From Spongiihabitans sp963422685 (GTDB taxonomy: Bacteria; Pseudomonadota; Gammaproteobacteria; Arenicellales; Poriferihabitantaceae): a stretch of 64,000 nt of DNA. The position numbers were made by a program, and so were the translations under genes. Positions 52,361 to 62,268 of the stretch are shown here, one piece after another. The number at the start of each line of letters is the position of its first letter. Positions within the stretch are counted from its first letter, which is position 1. The stretch lies in assembly GCA_963422685.1 (NCBI GenBank), contig OY730442.1, forward strand, positions 1,116,001 through 1,180,000, in the 5' to 3' direction. Below the pieces are notes generated by a model that saw only the letters and a program-made list of their open reading frames with translations, had not been told where the DNA came from and did no database searches.

Positions 52361-54193
52361 TTATTCCACGGTAACGGATTTCGCCAGATTTCTGGGCTTG
52401 TCTACATCGGTGCCTTTTATCAGCGCCACATGATAGGCCAGAAGTTGCAGGGGGATGGTGTAGATAATCGGTGCGATCGAGCTGTCTACCGGCGCCACAT
52501 TAATCACTTGCAGGTTTTCCTGATCCACCATTTCCCCATTCGGGTCCGCGAATACGATCAATTTTCCACCGCGCGCCCGGACTTCCTCTATGTTGCCTTT
52601 TAACTTCGACAGTAGCCGGTCGTTCGGCGCCACCGAGACCACCGGCATTTCATTGTCCACCAACGCCAGAGGGCCGTGTTTAAGCTCACCTGCCGGATAC
52701 GCCTCGGCATGAATGTAGGATATTTCTTTTAGCTTCAACGCGCCCTCAAGGGCGATAGGGAAGTACGCGCCGCGCCCGAGAAACAGGGCATGATGTTTAT
52801 CCGCAAATTGCTCCGCTATGCGTTTGATGACTGGTTCCAGCTTAATCGTCTGTTCGACTTTTTCCGGCAGTTCGCGTAATTCTTTTATTAACCGCGCCTC
52901 GTCGGTTTCGGTCATGGAAAAGCGCCGCCCCAGGGCAATCACCAACAGGCGTAATGCGGCCAGTTGGGTGGTGAATGCTTTGGTTGACGCAACCCCGATT
53001 TCCGGCCCGGCATGGGTCATCAGCACCAGGTCCGACTCTCGCACCAGGCTGCTTTCGGGTACATTGCAGATCGCCAGACAATGCTTGTATCCGGCTTCCT
53101 TGCTCACCGCCAGGGCGGACAGAGTATCGATGGTTTCGCCAGACTGGGATAACGCTACCACCAGGCAATCCTCCGGCACGGCATGGCGGCGGGAATGAAA
53201 TTCACTGGAAATCTCAACCTGGCAGGGCACGCCGAACTCCTCAAACCAATGGCGAGCGACCATGCCCGCATAATAACTGGTGCCGCAGGCGATAATCTGC
53301 ACAGATTTTGTGCCGTCAAACATTTCCCCGGCACCATTGCCAAAACAGGCTTCCAGCAGCCGTATGCCGGTAATGCGGCCTTCCAGGGTATGGGTGATGG
53401 CCACGCTCTGCTCATAAATTTCTTTCAGCATGAAGTGGCGATGCCTGCCAAGCTCCACCGCACTGGCAGACAGACTGCTGGTTTTTTTATCGCGGAACTG
53501 CGGCCGGCCGGATTGATCGACGATGGAAATACTGCCGCCATTGATATCGACGATGTCGCCGTTTTCCAGAACAAAAAAGTCTCTGGTTACCGAGATTAAC
53601 GCGGACATATCCGAGGCAATATAGGATTCTCCATCGCCAATGCCAACCACCAGCGGAGAGCCCCGGCGCGCGCCAACCAACCGGCCCGGTTCGTCCGCGC
53701 TGACCACACCGATTGCATACGCCCCTTCCAGTACGGCCACCGTTGCCTTTACCGCGTCAAGAAGGTCCAGGCCGCACTGGATGTTTTGATAGATTTCATT
53801 GACGATCACTTCGGTGTCGGTTTGCGAGGCGAACCTGATTCCACTGGCCTGTTGCGCATTACGCAGCGCATCATGGTTTTCGATGATGCCGTTGCATACC
53901 AGCGCAAGACTGTTGCCACTGAGGTGCGGGTGGGCATTGATTTCCGTGGGCGGGCCGTGGGTTGCCCAGCGTGTATGGGCGATACCGGTGGTGCCGTGCA
54001 TAGCCGCCGATGCGGACAGCGCCTTCTCCAGCTCGACTATTTTCCCGGCGCTTCGCGTGCGCGACATTTTTCCATTGCCATTAATGACAGCTATTCCGGC
54101 TGAATCATAGCCGCGGTATTCAAGCTTTTTCAGGCCGTCCAGTAACAGCGGCAATACATTCGATTTGGTTACTGCGCCAACGATTCCACACAT
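52361..54193 (-). CDS. glmS: Glutamine-fructose-6-phosphate aminotransferase GlmS
   Basis: A 610-residue enzyme making glucosamine 6-phosphate. Cys2 (MCGIVG) is the glutaminase nucleophile; THTRWATHG-like HTRWATHGPPTEINAHPH, CGTSYYAG and two SIS domains follow, ending LAKSVTVE. It lies 42 bases after glmU on the same strand, the usual operon. No ribozyme-like leader was seen. Confidence 0.98.
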   Translation of the reverse strand: MCGIVGAVTKSNVLPLLLDGLKKLEYRGYDSAGIAVINGNGKMSRTRSAGKIVELEKALSASAAMHGTTGIAHTRWATHGPPTEINAHPHLSGNSLALVCNGIIENHDALRNAQQASGIRFASQTDTEVIVNEIYQNIQCGLDLLDAVKATVAVLEGAYAIGVVSADEPGRLVGARRGSPLVVGIGDGESYIASDMSALISVTRDFFVLENGDIVDINGGSISIVDQSGRPQFRDKKTSSLSASAVELGRHRHFMLKEIYEQSVAITHTLEGRITGIRLLEACFGNGAGEMFDGTKSVQIIACGTSYYAGMVARHWFEEFGVPCQVEISSEFHSRRHAVPEDCLVVALSQSGETIDTLSALAVSKEAGYKHCLAICNVPESSLVRESDLVLMTHAGPEIGVASTKAFTTQLAALRLLVIALGRRFSMTETDEARLIKELRELPEKVEQTIKLEPVIKRIAEQFADKHHALFLGRGAYFPIALEGALKLKEISYIHAEAYPAGELKHGPLALVDNEMPVVSVAPNDRLLSKLKGNIEEVRARGGKLIVFADPNGEMVDQENLQVINVAPVDSSIAPIIYTIPLQLLAYHVALIKGTDVDKPRNLAKSVTVE

Positions 54194-54235
54194 AATCCGG
54201 TTCTCCTGGTCAGGTTCTCTTTAGTGGGGTTTCCT

Positions 54236-55666
54236 TTAGTCCGGCTTGCATCGCGGCGCTCTTTTAGGCGGTCGGGTCCAGCCGTTGATGGTGGTTTGTC
54301 TGGCACGACCCATCGCCAGGCAATCCGGTTCGATATTATCGGTTATGGTGGACCCGGCGCCAACGGTTGCGCCGTCGCCGATTTGCACCGGTGCTACAAG
54401 TTGGGAATTTGAACCGACAAATACATCATCGCCGATAATGGTTTGATGCTTGTTTGCGCCATCGTAATTACAGGTAATCACGCCGGCGCCGATATTCACG
54501 TTTTCGCCGACCTGACTGTCGCCCACATAACTCAAATGATTTGCTTTTGAATTGTGTTTGATATGGCTTTTCTTGATCTCGACAAAATTTCCAATCCGCA
54601 CCCTGTCCTGCAAAACCGTCTCTGGTCGAATTCTGGCGAATGGCCCGATCGTGCAATTTTTGCCGATAGTGGCGTGGTCGATCACGCTGTTCGCTTCAAT
54701 TACGCTGTCATCGCCAATACAGGCATTGCGAATCAGGGTGTTTGGGCCCACTGACACACGATTTCCAAATTTTACCCTGCCCTCCAGTATTACATTGATA
54801 TCGAGAATACAATCAATACCAAATTCACAGGTTCCCCGCAGATCGAACCGGGTGGAATCCAGCAGGGTTACCCCATTGGCCATAATCTGATCGGCCAGTC
54901 GGGCCTGATAGCATCGCTCCAATCGGCCGAGGTCCGACCGGCTGTTTACGCCCATGGTCTCGACAGGGTCTGGAGCAGATATATCAACAACCCGGACATT
55001 GTTTTTCACCGCGCAGGCGATGACATCGGTCAGATAGTATTCTTTTTGGGCATTCGCGCACTGCAATGAAGGCAGCCAGGCACCAAGATGTTCGGCTTTC
55101 AGACTCATGCAGTTGGTGTTGACCTCGGTAATTCCCTGTTGCGCTGCGCTGGCGTCTTTTTCTTCTACGATGCCAATAATCTCGTTATCGCTGTTTCTGA
55201 TAATTCGTCCCAGACCGGTCGGGTTCGGGAGATTTGATGTGAGCAGAATTAAATTATTCCGGCACCGGGAAACCAGTTGCAGGGTGCGGCGGGAAATCAG
55301 CGGCATATCACCATTTAGAATTAAAACGGTGGCATCCGCAGCAATATGGGGCAGCACCTGCATCACGGCATGACCAGTGCCGCATTGCTCGGTTTGTTCC
55401 ACCCAATTGATTCCACAATCAATCTCACAGCCAGCTTCAATGTGCGGATTTTGGTTTTCGCCGGGAAACTGACTTTCAATCACATCAATGACGCGATCTG
55501 CACCATAGCCCACCACCACGTGGGTTCGGTGCGGTTTTAGTATGCGGGTGGTTTCCAGCAAATGCTGCAACATCGGTTTGCCGCCAATCCGGTGCAGCAC
55601 TTTGGGTAATTCGGAACGCATTCGCCGACCTTGTCCTGCGGCAAGAATAATAATTTCAATGGACAT
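54236..55666 (-). CDS. glmU: Bifunctional GlmU (GlcNAc-1-P uridyltransferase / GlcN-1-P acetyltransferase)
   Basis: A 476-residue bifunctional enzyme of UDP-GlcNAc synthesis. The N-terminal nucleotidyltransferase begins ILAAGQGRRMRSELPKVLH. The C-terminal left-handed beta-helix has hexapeptide repeats, with VEIKKSHIKHNSKANHLSYV containing the acetyltransferase His region and CNYDGANKHQT. It is the first gene of glmU-glmS. Confidence 0.98.
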   Translation of the reverse strand: MSIEIIILAAGQGRRMRSELPKVLHRIGGKPMLQHLLETTRILKPHRTHVVVGYGADRVIDVIESQFPGENQNPHIEAGCEIDCGINWVEQTEQCGTGHAVMQVLPHIAADATVLILNGDMPLISRRTLQLVSRCRNNLILLTSNLPNPTGLGRIIRNSDNEIIGIVEEKDASAAQQGITEVNTNCMSLKAEHLGAWLPSLQCANAQKEYYLTDVIACAVKNNVRVVDISAPDPVETMGVNSRSDLGRLERCYQARLADQIMANGVTLLDSTRFDLRGTCEFGIDCILDINVILEGRVKFGNRVSVGPNTLIRNACIGDDSVIEANSVIDHATIGKNCTIGPFARIRPETVLQDRVRIGNFVEIKKSHIKHNSKANHLSYVGDSQVGENVNIGAGVITCNYDGANKHQTIIGDDVFVGSNSQLVAPVQIGDGATVGAGSTITDNIEPDCLAMGRARQTTINGWTRPPKRAPRCKPD

Positions 55667-55918
55667 TATCAGGCCGATTGGTTTCGTATACAGTCGAATG
55701 CAAATGATACTTTCATCGCGGTTATTTCAAGGAAGGATTTAAAAAACAGGCGGGTGTTTCATCGGATATTGCTGTTGACCCGGGTTTTATAGAGAATATG
55801 CCTTGAATCTACCGTTAAACTGGTCAATACCAAATTGCCCGGGCATGATTCAAGGGTTAATATCCAATGCTATTGATTTTACCTCAGTTTGCCCGGAATA
55901 GACTGGAGCTGCACAAAA

Positions 55919-56830
55919 ATGTCCCTCGAAGACCTGGAAAATATCAGGAATGAAATCCCCTATGAAAGCCCGGTTGCGCCTGTTGAACTCGGGTTGGATA
56001 GTGAAATTCAGTTTCATTGCCATAAAAATATCTCCTGTTTTAATGCCTGCTGTAAAAATACGGATATTACCTTGACACCGTATGATATTCAGCGGCTAAA
56101 GCGCCGCCTGAACATGACTTCGTCCCAGTGGGTCAACCGGTTCACCATTCCGTTTGCGCTGGATGCCCACGCTATGCCGGGGCTTAAACTCGCCAACCGG
56201 CCTGGCTCCAATGCCTGCATATTTCTGGAAAAACAGGGCTGCAGCGTCTATGAGGATCGACCCGCAGCCTGTCGTTACTATGCGTTGGGTTCCATGGGAG
56301 TGCGCAAACAGGGCGATGCCAAAGTCGAAGATATTTACTTTCTGGTCAAGGAAGATCACTGCAAAGGCCATGAAGAACCCCGAAAATTGACGGTGCGTGA
56401 ATATTTGCACGAGCAGGGGATTGGTGAATACGATGACAACAATCGGCAATGGCGGGATATTGTGCTGAAAAAACGCTCATCCGGCCCGACCATCGGCCAG
56501 CCCACCCCCCGGTCGCTGCAATTATTTGATATGTGCAGTTATGACATAGACAGCTTCCGGGACTTTTTTAACAGCGCCGGATTTAACCAGGTGTTTGACC
56601 TTGGTGACGATGAGAAGAAATCCCTGTCAGAGGATGAAGACAAACTGTTTCAGTTTTCCTGTCGGTTTCTGAAGCAGGTGCTGTTTGGGGAAATGCGCAT
56701 CCCGGTACGGGCCGATGCGCGGGAACGGAGATTGTCAAAAAGACCGGCAAAAACCGATGACCCGGCAGTTAAACACACCAAAACTGCCAGTCAGAAAGAT
56801 GCGGTTACCCGTGGAGGGTGCGAAGACTGA
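55919..56830 (+). CDS. YkgJ family cysteine-cluster protein
   Basis: About 303 residues. Cysteines follow the YkgJ/UPF0153 pattern: FHCHKNISCFNACCKN near residues 32-47, CIFLEKQGCSVYEDRPAACR near 100-119, and later a Cys in KEDHCKGH. The family probably binds zinc or an Fe-S cluster; function unknown. The ATG at 55919 has GGAGC upstream. The C-terminus is a Lys/Arg/Thr-rich tail. It precedes clpB by 370 bases. Confidence 0.85.
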   Translation: MSLEDLENIRNEIPYESPVAPVELGLDSEIQFHCHKNISCFNACCKNTDITLTPYDIQRLKRRLNMTSSQWVNRFTIPFALDAHAMPGLKLANRPGSNACIFLEKQGCSVYEDRPAACRYYALGSMGVRKQGDAKVEDIYFLVKEDHCKGHEEPRKLTVREYLHEQGIGEYDDNNRQWRDIVLKKRSSGPTIGQPTPRSLQLFDMCSYDIDSFRDFFNSAGFNQVFDLGDDEKKSLSEDEDKLFQFSCRFLKQVLFGEMRIPVRADARERRLSKRPAKTDDPAVKHTKTASQKDAVTRGGCED

Positions 56831-57134
56831 TTCAATGGAAAACCAGTTGCCGGGTCGGTGCAGCAGGAACGATACGATGCGTTCATGCCGCATTGATCCG
56901 TGCTATCAGCCCATCGCCTCAAACAAAAGATCGGCAGGGAAATGGATTGATGATAGACAAAACACACCAAGGCAGCGCCATCGGCCGCAGCAAAGGCGAT
57001 GCGCCCGAAGTTGACGGGGTTGGTCGGGACCGGCGGTTGCAGTGCCAGTATCAGGCCCGGGCAGGCTATCAAAGTTAAAATCACAGGCGCCCCGGAATAC
57101 GCTTTGAGCGGTACGCAAATTCAATAATTAATGA
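56831..57134. other. Intergenic stretch before the clpB promoter
   Basis: About 300 bases. Short open frames here have no protein character and no RNA gene was recognised. The 3' end leads into the clpB heat-shock promoter. Confidence 0.4.
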
Positions 57135-57162
57135 TTGAATAACAGCAGGTTAAACCCCATTT
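57135..57162 (+). promoter_or_regulatory. Sigma-32-type heat-shock promoter of clpB
   Basis: TTGAAT (57135-57140) and CCCCATTT (57155-57162) are separated by 14 bases, matching the RpoH consensus (CTTGAAA, 11-16 bases, CCCCATnT). The clpB ATG follows 37 bases later. Thus clpB looks RpoH-controlled while groES-groEL has CIRCE. Confidence 0.75.
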
Positions 57163-57199
57163 GGTCAATAGAATCCATTGACTTTTATGAGGTAAAACC

Positions 57200-59800
57200 A
57201 TGCGAATGGACAAGCTGACTGCCCGGTTCCGACAGGCATTGAGCGATGCTCAGAGCCTGGCTGTGGGACGTGGACACCAATTCATCGAACCCCTTCATCT
57301 TATGCTGGCACTGCTTGACCAGGACGGCGGCAGCTCACGTTCTTTATTAACCAGAAGCAACGTCAACATCAATCAATTGCGGTCAGCCCTGGGCAAATCC
57401 CTGGACCGGCTTGCCAGCGTAGCAGGAAACCACGGCGACGTGCATATCTCAAATGATTTGGCGAGGCTGCTTAATGTCACCGACAAACTCGCCCAGCAGC
57501 GCAAGGATCAGTTTATCGCCAGCGAGCTGTTCATGGTCGCGGCCATTGATGACAAAGGCGCATTGGGGAAGCTGATGCGTGACGCCGGGGCCACTACAGC
57601 GGCCATCGAAAAAGCCATCGACTACATGCGCGGCGGGCAGTCGGTAGACCATGAAAATGCCGAAGAACAACGCCGGGCGCTGGAAAAGTACACCATTGAT
57701 GTTACCGAACGGGCCGAGCAGGGCAAACTTGATCCGGTTATCGGTCGCGATGATGAAATTCGCCGCGCTATCCAGGTGCTGCAACGCCGTACAAAAAACA
57801 ACCCGGTGCTGATCGGCGAACCCGGTGTGGGCAAGACCGCAATCATTGAAGGACTGGCGCAGCGAATCGTCAACGGAGAAGTGCCGGATGGGGTGAAAAA
57901 CAAGCGTGTACTGTCGCTGGATTTTGGTTCACTGCTGGCCGGCGCAAAATTCCGCGGTGAATTCGAGGAACGGTTAAAAGCCGTATTAAATGATTTGTCG
58001 AAACAGGAAGGACAAATTATTCTGTTCATTGATGAGCTGCATACCATGGTTGGCGCCGGAAAAGCCGAAGGCGCGATGGATGCCGGCAATATGTTGAAAC
58101 CCGCTCTGGCCAGAGGCGAACTGCATTGCGTCGGCGCAACCACGCTGGACGAGTACCGAAAGTATATTGAAAAGGATGCGGCCCTTGAACGCCGATTTCA
58201 GAAAGTGCTGGTGGACGAGCCGGGTGTGGAAGACACCATCGCCATATTGCGCGGTTTAAAAGAACGCTACGAAGTTCACCATGGCGTGGCTATCACTGAC
58301 CCGGCCATTGTGGCTGCGGCGACCCTGTCCCACCGTTACATCACCGACCGCAACCTGCCGGACAAGGCGATTGACCTGGTTGACGAGGCGGCCAGTCGGA
58401 TTCGCATGGAAATTGATTCCAAGCCGGAGTCCATGGATCGGCTTGAGCGTAAAATCATTCAACTCAAAATTGAACGCGAAGCGCTCAAAAAGGACAGCGA
58501 CAAAGCCTCAACCCAGCGGCTGGAAGTGCTTGAGTCCGAGATCGGAAAGCTGGGGCGGGAATATGCCGATCTTGAAGAAATCTGGAATGCAGAAAAATCT
58601 GCTGTGCAGGGCAGTCAGCATGTCAAGGAGAAGCTGGAACGGGCGCGGGTTGAACTGGAAACCGCGCATCGGGCCGGCGATCTTGCGCGCATGTCCGAGC
58701 TGCAATACGGCCGAATCCCGGAACTGGAAAAGCAGAAGACAGCACTGGAAAATGCGGAATCCATGGAGAAGAGGCTGCTCAGAAGCAGTGTGTCTGAAGA
58801 CGAAATTGCCGAAGTGGTGGCCAGGTGGACCGGCATACCTTTGTCGAAAATGCTGGAAGGGGAGCGGGAAAAACTGCTGCAAATGGAGCAAAACCTGCAT
58901 AAGCGGGTGATCGGCCAAAACCAGGCCATTCATACGGTGTCGAATGCCATCAGACGCTCCCGGGCGGGGCTTTCCGACCCGAACCGGCCCTATGGTTCGT
59001 TTTTGTTTCTGGGCCCGACCGGGGTAGGCAAGACTGAGCTGACCCGGGCGCTGGCCGAATTCCTGTTCGACAGTGAAGATGCGTTGGTGCGCATGGACAT
59101 GTCTGAATTCATGGAAAAACATGCCGTTGCGCGATTGATCGGGGCGCCGCCGGGGTATGTGGGCTACGAAGAAGGGGGCTACCTGACCGAGCTGGTTAGA
59201 CGGAAACCTTATGCGGTGATCCTGTTTGATGAGGTGGAAAAAGCGCACCCGGATGTGTTCAATGTGTTGCTGCAGGTGCTGGATGACGGCCGTCTGACCG
59301 ATGGCCAGGGGCGTACCGTTGATTTTAAAAATACGGTGATCATTATGACTTCAAACCTGGGTTCCCAGATGATCCAGGAAATGAGCAGCCGAAATGATTA
59401 TGATGCAATGAAAGAGGCCGTTATGGAAATTGCCGGAACGCATTTTCGACCGGAATTTATTAATCGTATCGATGACATGATCGTATTTCATCCGCTGCTG
59501 CATGAACAGCTTGGGGAAATCGCCAAAATACAGATTTCCCGTCTTGCCGAACGATTAAATCAACGCGATATGAAGCTGGTGGTTGCCGATGAGGCGCTGC
59601 ATAAGCTGGCGGCAACTGGCTTCGATCCTGTTTATGGTGCGCGACCATTAAAGCGGGTTATTCAAACCGCGCTGGAGAACAAAATTGCGCATGAAATTCT
59701 CGGTGGAAACTATATGCCTGGCGATATAATCAGGGTGACTGTTGAAAAAGGCGAAATAGCTTTTCGGGTTTCGGATCAGAGCGGTCACAATCCGGAATAA
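57200..59800 (+). CDS. clpB: ATP-dependent disaggregase ClpB
   Basis: An 866-residue Hsp100 that rescues aggregated proteins with DnaK. The N-terminal repeat domain starts at RMDKLTARFRQALSDAQSLA. Walker A motifs GEPGVGKT (about 207) and GPTGVGKT (about 608) mark the two AAA+ modules, with FIDELHTM and LFDEVEKAHPDVF as Walker B; the coiled-coil middle domain (about 410-530) distinguishes it from ClpA/C. GAGG precedes the ATG. Its last codons and terminator are repeated at 63.76 kb. Confidence 0.98.
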   Translation: MRMDKLTARFRQALSDAQSLAVGRGHQFIEPLHLMLALLDQDGGSSRSLLTRSNVNINQLRSALGKSLDRLASVAGNHGDVHISNDLARLLNVTDKLAQQRKDQFIASELFMVAAIDDKGALGKLMRDAGATTAAIEKAIDYMRGGQSVDHENAEEQRRALEKYTIDVTERAEQGKLDPVIGRDDEIRRAIQVLQRRTKNNPVLIGEPGVGKTAIIEGLAQRIVNGEVPDGVKNKRVLSLDFGSLLAGAKFRGEFEERLKAVLNDLSKQEGQIILFIDELHTMVGAGKAEGAMDAGNMLKPALARGELHCVGATTLDEYRKYIEKDAALERRFQKVLVDEPGVEDTIAILRGLKERYEVHHGVAITDPAIVAAATLSHRYITDRNLPDKAIDLVDEAASRIRMEIDSKPESMDRLERKIIQLKIEREALKKDSDKASTQRLEVLESEIGKLGREYADLEEIWNAEKSAVQGSQHVKEKLERARVELETAHRAGDLARMSELQYGRIPELEKQKTALENAESMEKRLLRSSVSEDEIAEVVARWTGIPLSKMLEGEREKLLQMEQNLHKRVIGQNQAIHTVSNAIRRSRAGLSDPNRPYGSFLFLGPTGVGKTELTRALAEFLFDSEDALVRMDMSEFMEKHAVARLIGAPPGYVGYEEGGYLTELVRRKPYAVILFDEVEKAHPDVFNVLLQVLDDGRLTDGQGRTVDFKNTVIIMTSNLGSQMIQEMSSRNDYDAMKEAVMEIAGTHFRPEFINRIDDMIVFHPLLHEQLGEIAKIQISRLAERLNQRDMKLVVADEALHKLAATGFDPVYGARPLKRVIQTALENKIAHEILGGNYMPGDIIRVTVEKGEIAFRVSDQSGHNPE

Positions 59801-59863
59801 AATACGCCATTGGTTTTCGGTCTGACAGCGCCGGGCCGCAGGCCGGTGCTGCGAATTAATTTT
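59786..59863 (+). repeat. 78-bp direct repeat, copy 1 (clpB 3' end plus terminator)
   Basis: Begins in the last codons of clpB (HNPE and the TAA) and extends through the terminator hairpin. It matches 63761-63838 at 69 of 78 positions by eye. The two copies bracket the 59.9-63.8 kb glycan module. Confidence 0.85.
59826..59863 (+). terminator. Probable intrinsic terminator of clpB
   Basis: CAGCGCCGGGCC, a GCA loop and GGCCGGTGCTG pair with one bulge and one G-U, followed by AATTAATTTT. The T-run is imperfect. Confidence 0.6.
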
Positions 59864-59903
59864 AAATATCAGCGATACCGCTGATCTCTAATCGCCTAAC
59901 AGC

Positions 59904-60620
59904 ATGAGTTCAAATGGAGTCACCGACGGAATGAAGCTAAGCATTGTCATTCCCTGTTACAACGAAAAAGCCACTATCGCGGAGATCTTGAGACAAATCC
60001 GTAATTCCCCGGTTGACAGACAGGAAATCATTGTGGTGGATGACGGCTCCACTGACGGCACCCGGGCGCTTTTACAGGGCGCATTGGCCGCACAGATCGA
60101 TACCTGCCTGTTTCATGATGTGAACCGGGGCAAAGGCGCGGCATTACGAACCGGCATTGCCACTGCGACCGGGGATATTATCGTTATTCAAGACGCCGAC
60201 CTGGAATACAATCCGCAATAATATCCTGAACTTATCGGACCCATCATTGCCGGCAAGGCGGACGTTGTATACGGTTCCAGGTTTGTGGGTTCTGGTGCGC
60301 ATCGAGTATTGTATTTCTGGCATACGGTGGGCAATCGTCTACTCACACTGCTGTCCAACATGCTGACAAATATGAACCTGACTGATATGGAAACCTGCTA
60401 CAAAGCCTTCAGGAGAACGCTTATCCAGAATATCACAATAGAAGAAAACCGATTTGGGTTTGATCCGGAAATCACTGCCAAGATCGCCAAAACAAAATGC
60501 CGGGTTTACGAAATTGGCATTTCCTACTACGGCAGAACATACCAGGAAGGGAAAAAGATTGGATGGAAAGACGGTGTGCATGCACTCTACTGCATTGTCA
60601 AATACAATCTGTTTCGTTAA
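59904..60620 (+). pseudogene. Family 2 glycosyltransferase (dolichol-P-mannose-synthase-like) with an in-frame stop
   Basis: One continuous frame of 238 codons interrupted only by TAA at 60219-60221. Before it: KLSIVIPCYNEKATIAEIL, VVDDGSTDGTRALL and IVIQDADLEYNPQ; after it: YPELIGPIIAGKADVVYGSR, LTDMETCYKAFRR and GFDPEITAKIAK. Relatives have Glu or similar at the stop position (NPxEYP), so GAA to TAA is a single-base change. The gene encodes a GT-A enzyme that adds sugars to a polyprenyl phosphate. It may be dead or a sequencing error. Confidence 0.8.
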
Positions 60621-60686
60621 TCCCGTTGCCGGCTTTTTTAACCTGACGGCAACGAAGCACAGGCGACTCGTCTTCTCCAGCCAGGG

Positions 60687-62075
60687 TTATCTGTGTTTCA
60701 GTCCAGCCGGAAACCGGGGCAGAATCCTGCTGAATCGTGCGCCGGAAAAACGCAAATACCGCATCATTGCCCAGACAGCGATAAACGACATAAAAAACAT
60801 CCATGGTTTTTGCGGAATCTGATACCGGGGGAACGGCGCCCCCACCTGATGAATCAGCGTACCGTATATCAACCCCAGCGATATGGCCCGCAAAAACGTC
60901 AGTTTCCTGCGGTCTATAATACGCTTCATAAAAGGCAGCCAGCACATGATACAAAAAACAAATGCTGTAAACACTATTGGATAATGTATTATTTTCTGAA
61001 ACTTCAGGCTGAATTTGAAATGGGGCAAGTAATCCCAAGGCGAAGATCTCACCTCGTAAATAAAAATTTCGTCAGCGCCCTGAATCATGCTCCACTGCCA
61101 CAGCGTCAGCGGCTTGCCAAGCACAAACCATCGCAGATGTTCAAGCGGCCGGGTTTTAAACCGGCGTATTAATTCGCTGGTGACCGAACCGAGGCTGCGG
61201 GAAATCGCCGCTGTCCCGGGATCAAATCGATAAGGATAGCCTTTTGTACGGGGGTCGTTATTGTATTTGAAGTCTGGATACAGGCCGTGGTGAATGGTTG
61301 ATATCATCAGGCGGGTTTTATTCGCGCCGTCCACGCTAGAGGTAATGAAAAACCATGGGCCATAAACGCAGCCGAAGACAATCAGCATGGAAGCAAGCCC
61401 ACACAGACTTTTGCGCCCGGTCGCATAATACAAATAAGGCCCGACCAGCACAATAAAGTACTTGATATACGGCCGGGTCAATGCCGCATAGGCCAACACC
61501 AGCCCGGCGAGCATCCAGGCCAGTTTGCGATTGGTGAATATCACCAGATAGATCGACAGCATCAGCAGTATCAACAAGGATGTCATCAGCGACTCGGTAA
61601 GAAAATACAGGTTCATGTTGATAATGTGCGGTGATGTGGCGTAAACAAATGTGATGGCGATGGCAAACCAGTAGTTCGACATTTTCCACGCAACAACAAA
61701 CAAAATCAGTCCGGCCAGCGCACTCAGCAAAAGTTGCGCATGGGTGATATTGGAGTAGAAATCGCCCGGATTTTCTGCGTAGAGCAACGCGGCAAAAAGT
61801 GGATATCCCGGTGACCTGAGAAAATCCGGCCTGGCTGAAAGCGAAGGTTCCGAAAGGTCACGCGAGTATCGCTGATTTTCAACCAGATTGGTTGCATAGG
61901 CATAATAGCCATAAGCATCTGCCCTGAGCGGCATCTGCATTGACGTCAGTTCGACAGTTGATAGCCGCATCTCATAACCCAGCACCAATATGGTGATAAG
62001 CAGTACAAATTTTAAAAACTTTACAGTATCGATATTTGGACTGCTAACCACATAACCCCCTTTCTTTGATTTCAA
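60687..62075 (-). CDS. GT-C-type multi-pass membrane protein (ArnT/PMT-like)
   Basis: A 462-residue protein with about ten hydrophobic segments. After the first one, an acidic periplasmic loop contains LRADAYGYYAYATNLVEN, resembling the D-x-x-GY motif of GT-C glycosyltransferases such as ArnT, and RSPGYPLFAALLY follows. It probably transfers a sugar from a polyprenyl-phosphate donor such as the product of the neighbouring GT2 enzyme. It is transcribed towards the GT2 gene and divergently from the UDP-xylose synthase gene. Confidence 0.7.
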   Translation of the reverse strand: MKSKKGGYVVSSPNIDTVKFLKFVLLITILVLGYEMRLSTVELTSMQMPLRADAYGYYAYATNLVENQRYSRDLSEPSLSARPDFLRSPGYPLFAALLYAENPGDFYSNITHAQLLLSALAGLILFVVAWKMSNYWFAIAITFVYATSPHIINMNLYFLTESLMTSLLILLMLSIYLVIFTNRKLAWMLAGLVLAYAALTRPYIKYFIVLVGPYLYYATGRKSLCGLASMLIVFGCVYGPWFFITSSVDGANKTRLMISTIHHGLYPDFKYNNDPRTKGYPYRFDPGTAAISRSLGSVTSELIRRFKTRPLEHLRWFVLGKPLTLWQWSMIQGADEIFIYEVRSSPWDYLPHFKFSLKFQKIIHYPIVFTAFVFCIMCWLPFMKRIIDRRKLTFLRAISLGLIYGTLIHQVGAPFPRYQIPQKPWMFFMSFIAVWAMMRYLRFSGARFSRILPRFPAGLKHR

Positions 62076-62268
62076 TAACGTAACGCTTCATCCGACCATA
62101 TCCTTTTAGCTGTGATTATCATTATTTTTTTCCAACAGAAAGTTCAACCACGCCCTCAGATATTGTTACTGGCAATTGTATCAACTTGTTGGGGTTCAAG
62201 CCTTTTTGATGTATGTTGGTGGCGCAATGCGCAAACATTGAAAATTATTTTTATTTGGAAAAATTAAT

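Noticed and set aside
54194..54235. glmS ribozyme or riboswitch leader.
   Set aside because: Only 42 bases separate glmU and glmS; no ribozyme core is possible there.
58508..59248. Minus-strand frame of 246 codons inside clpB.
   Set aside because: Shadow of a highly conserved gene; His/Arg/Gln-rich text without family character.
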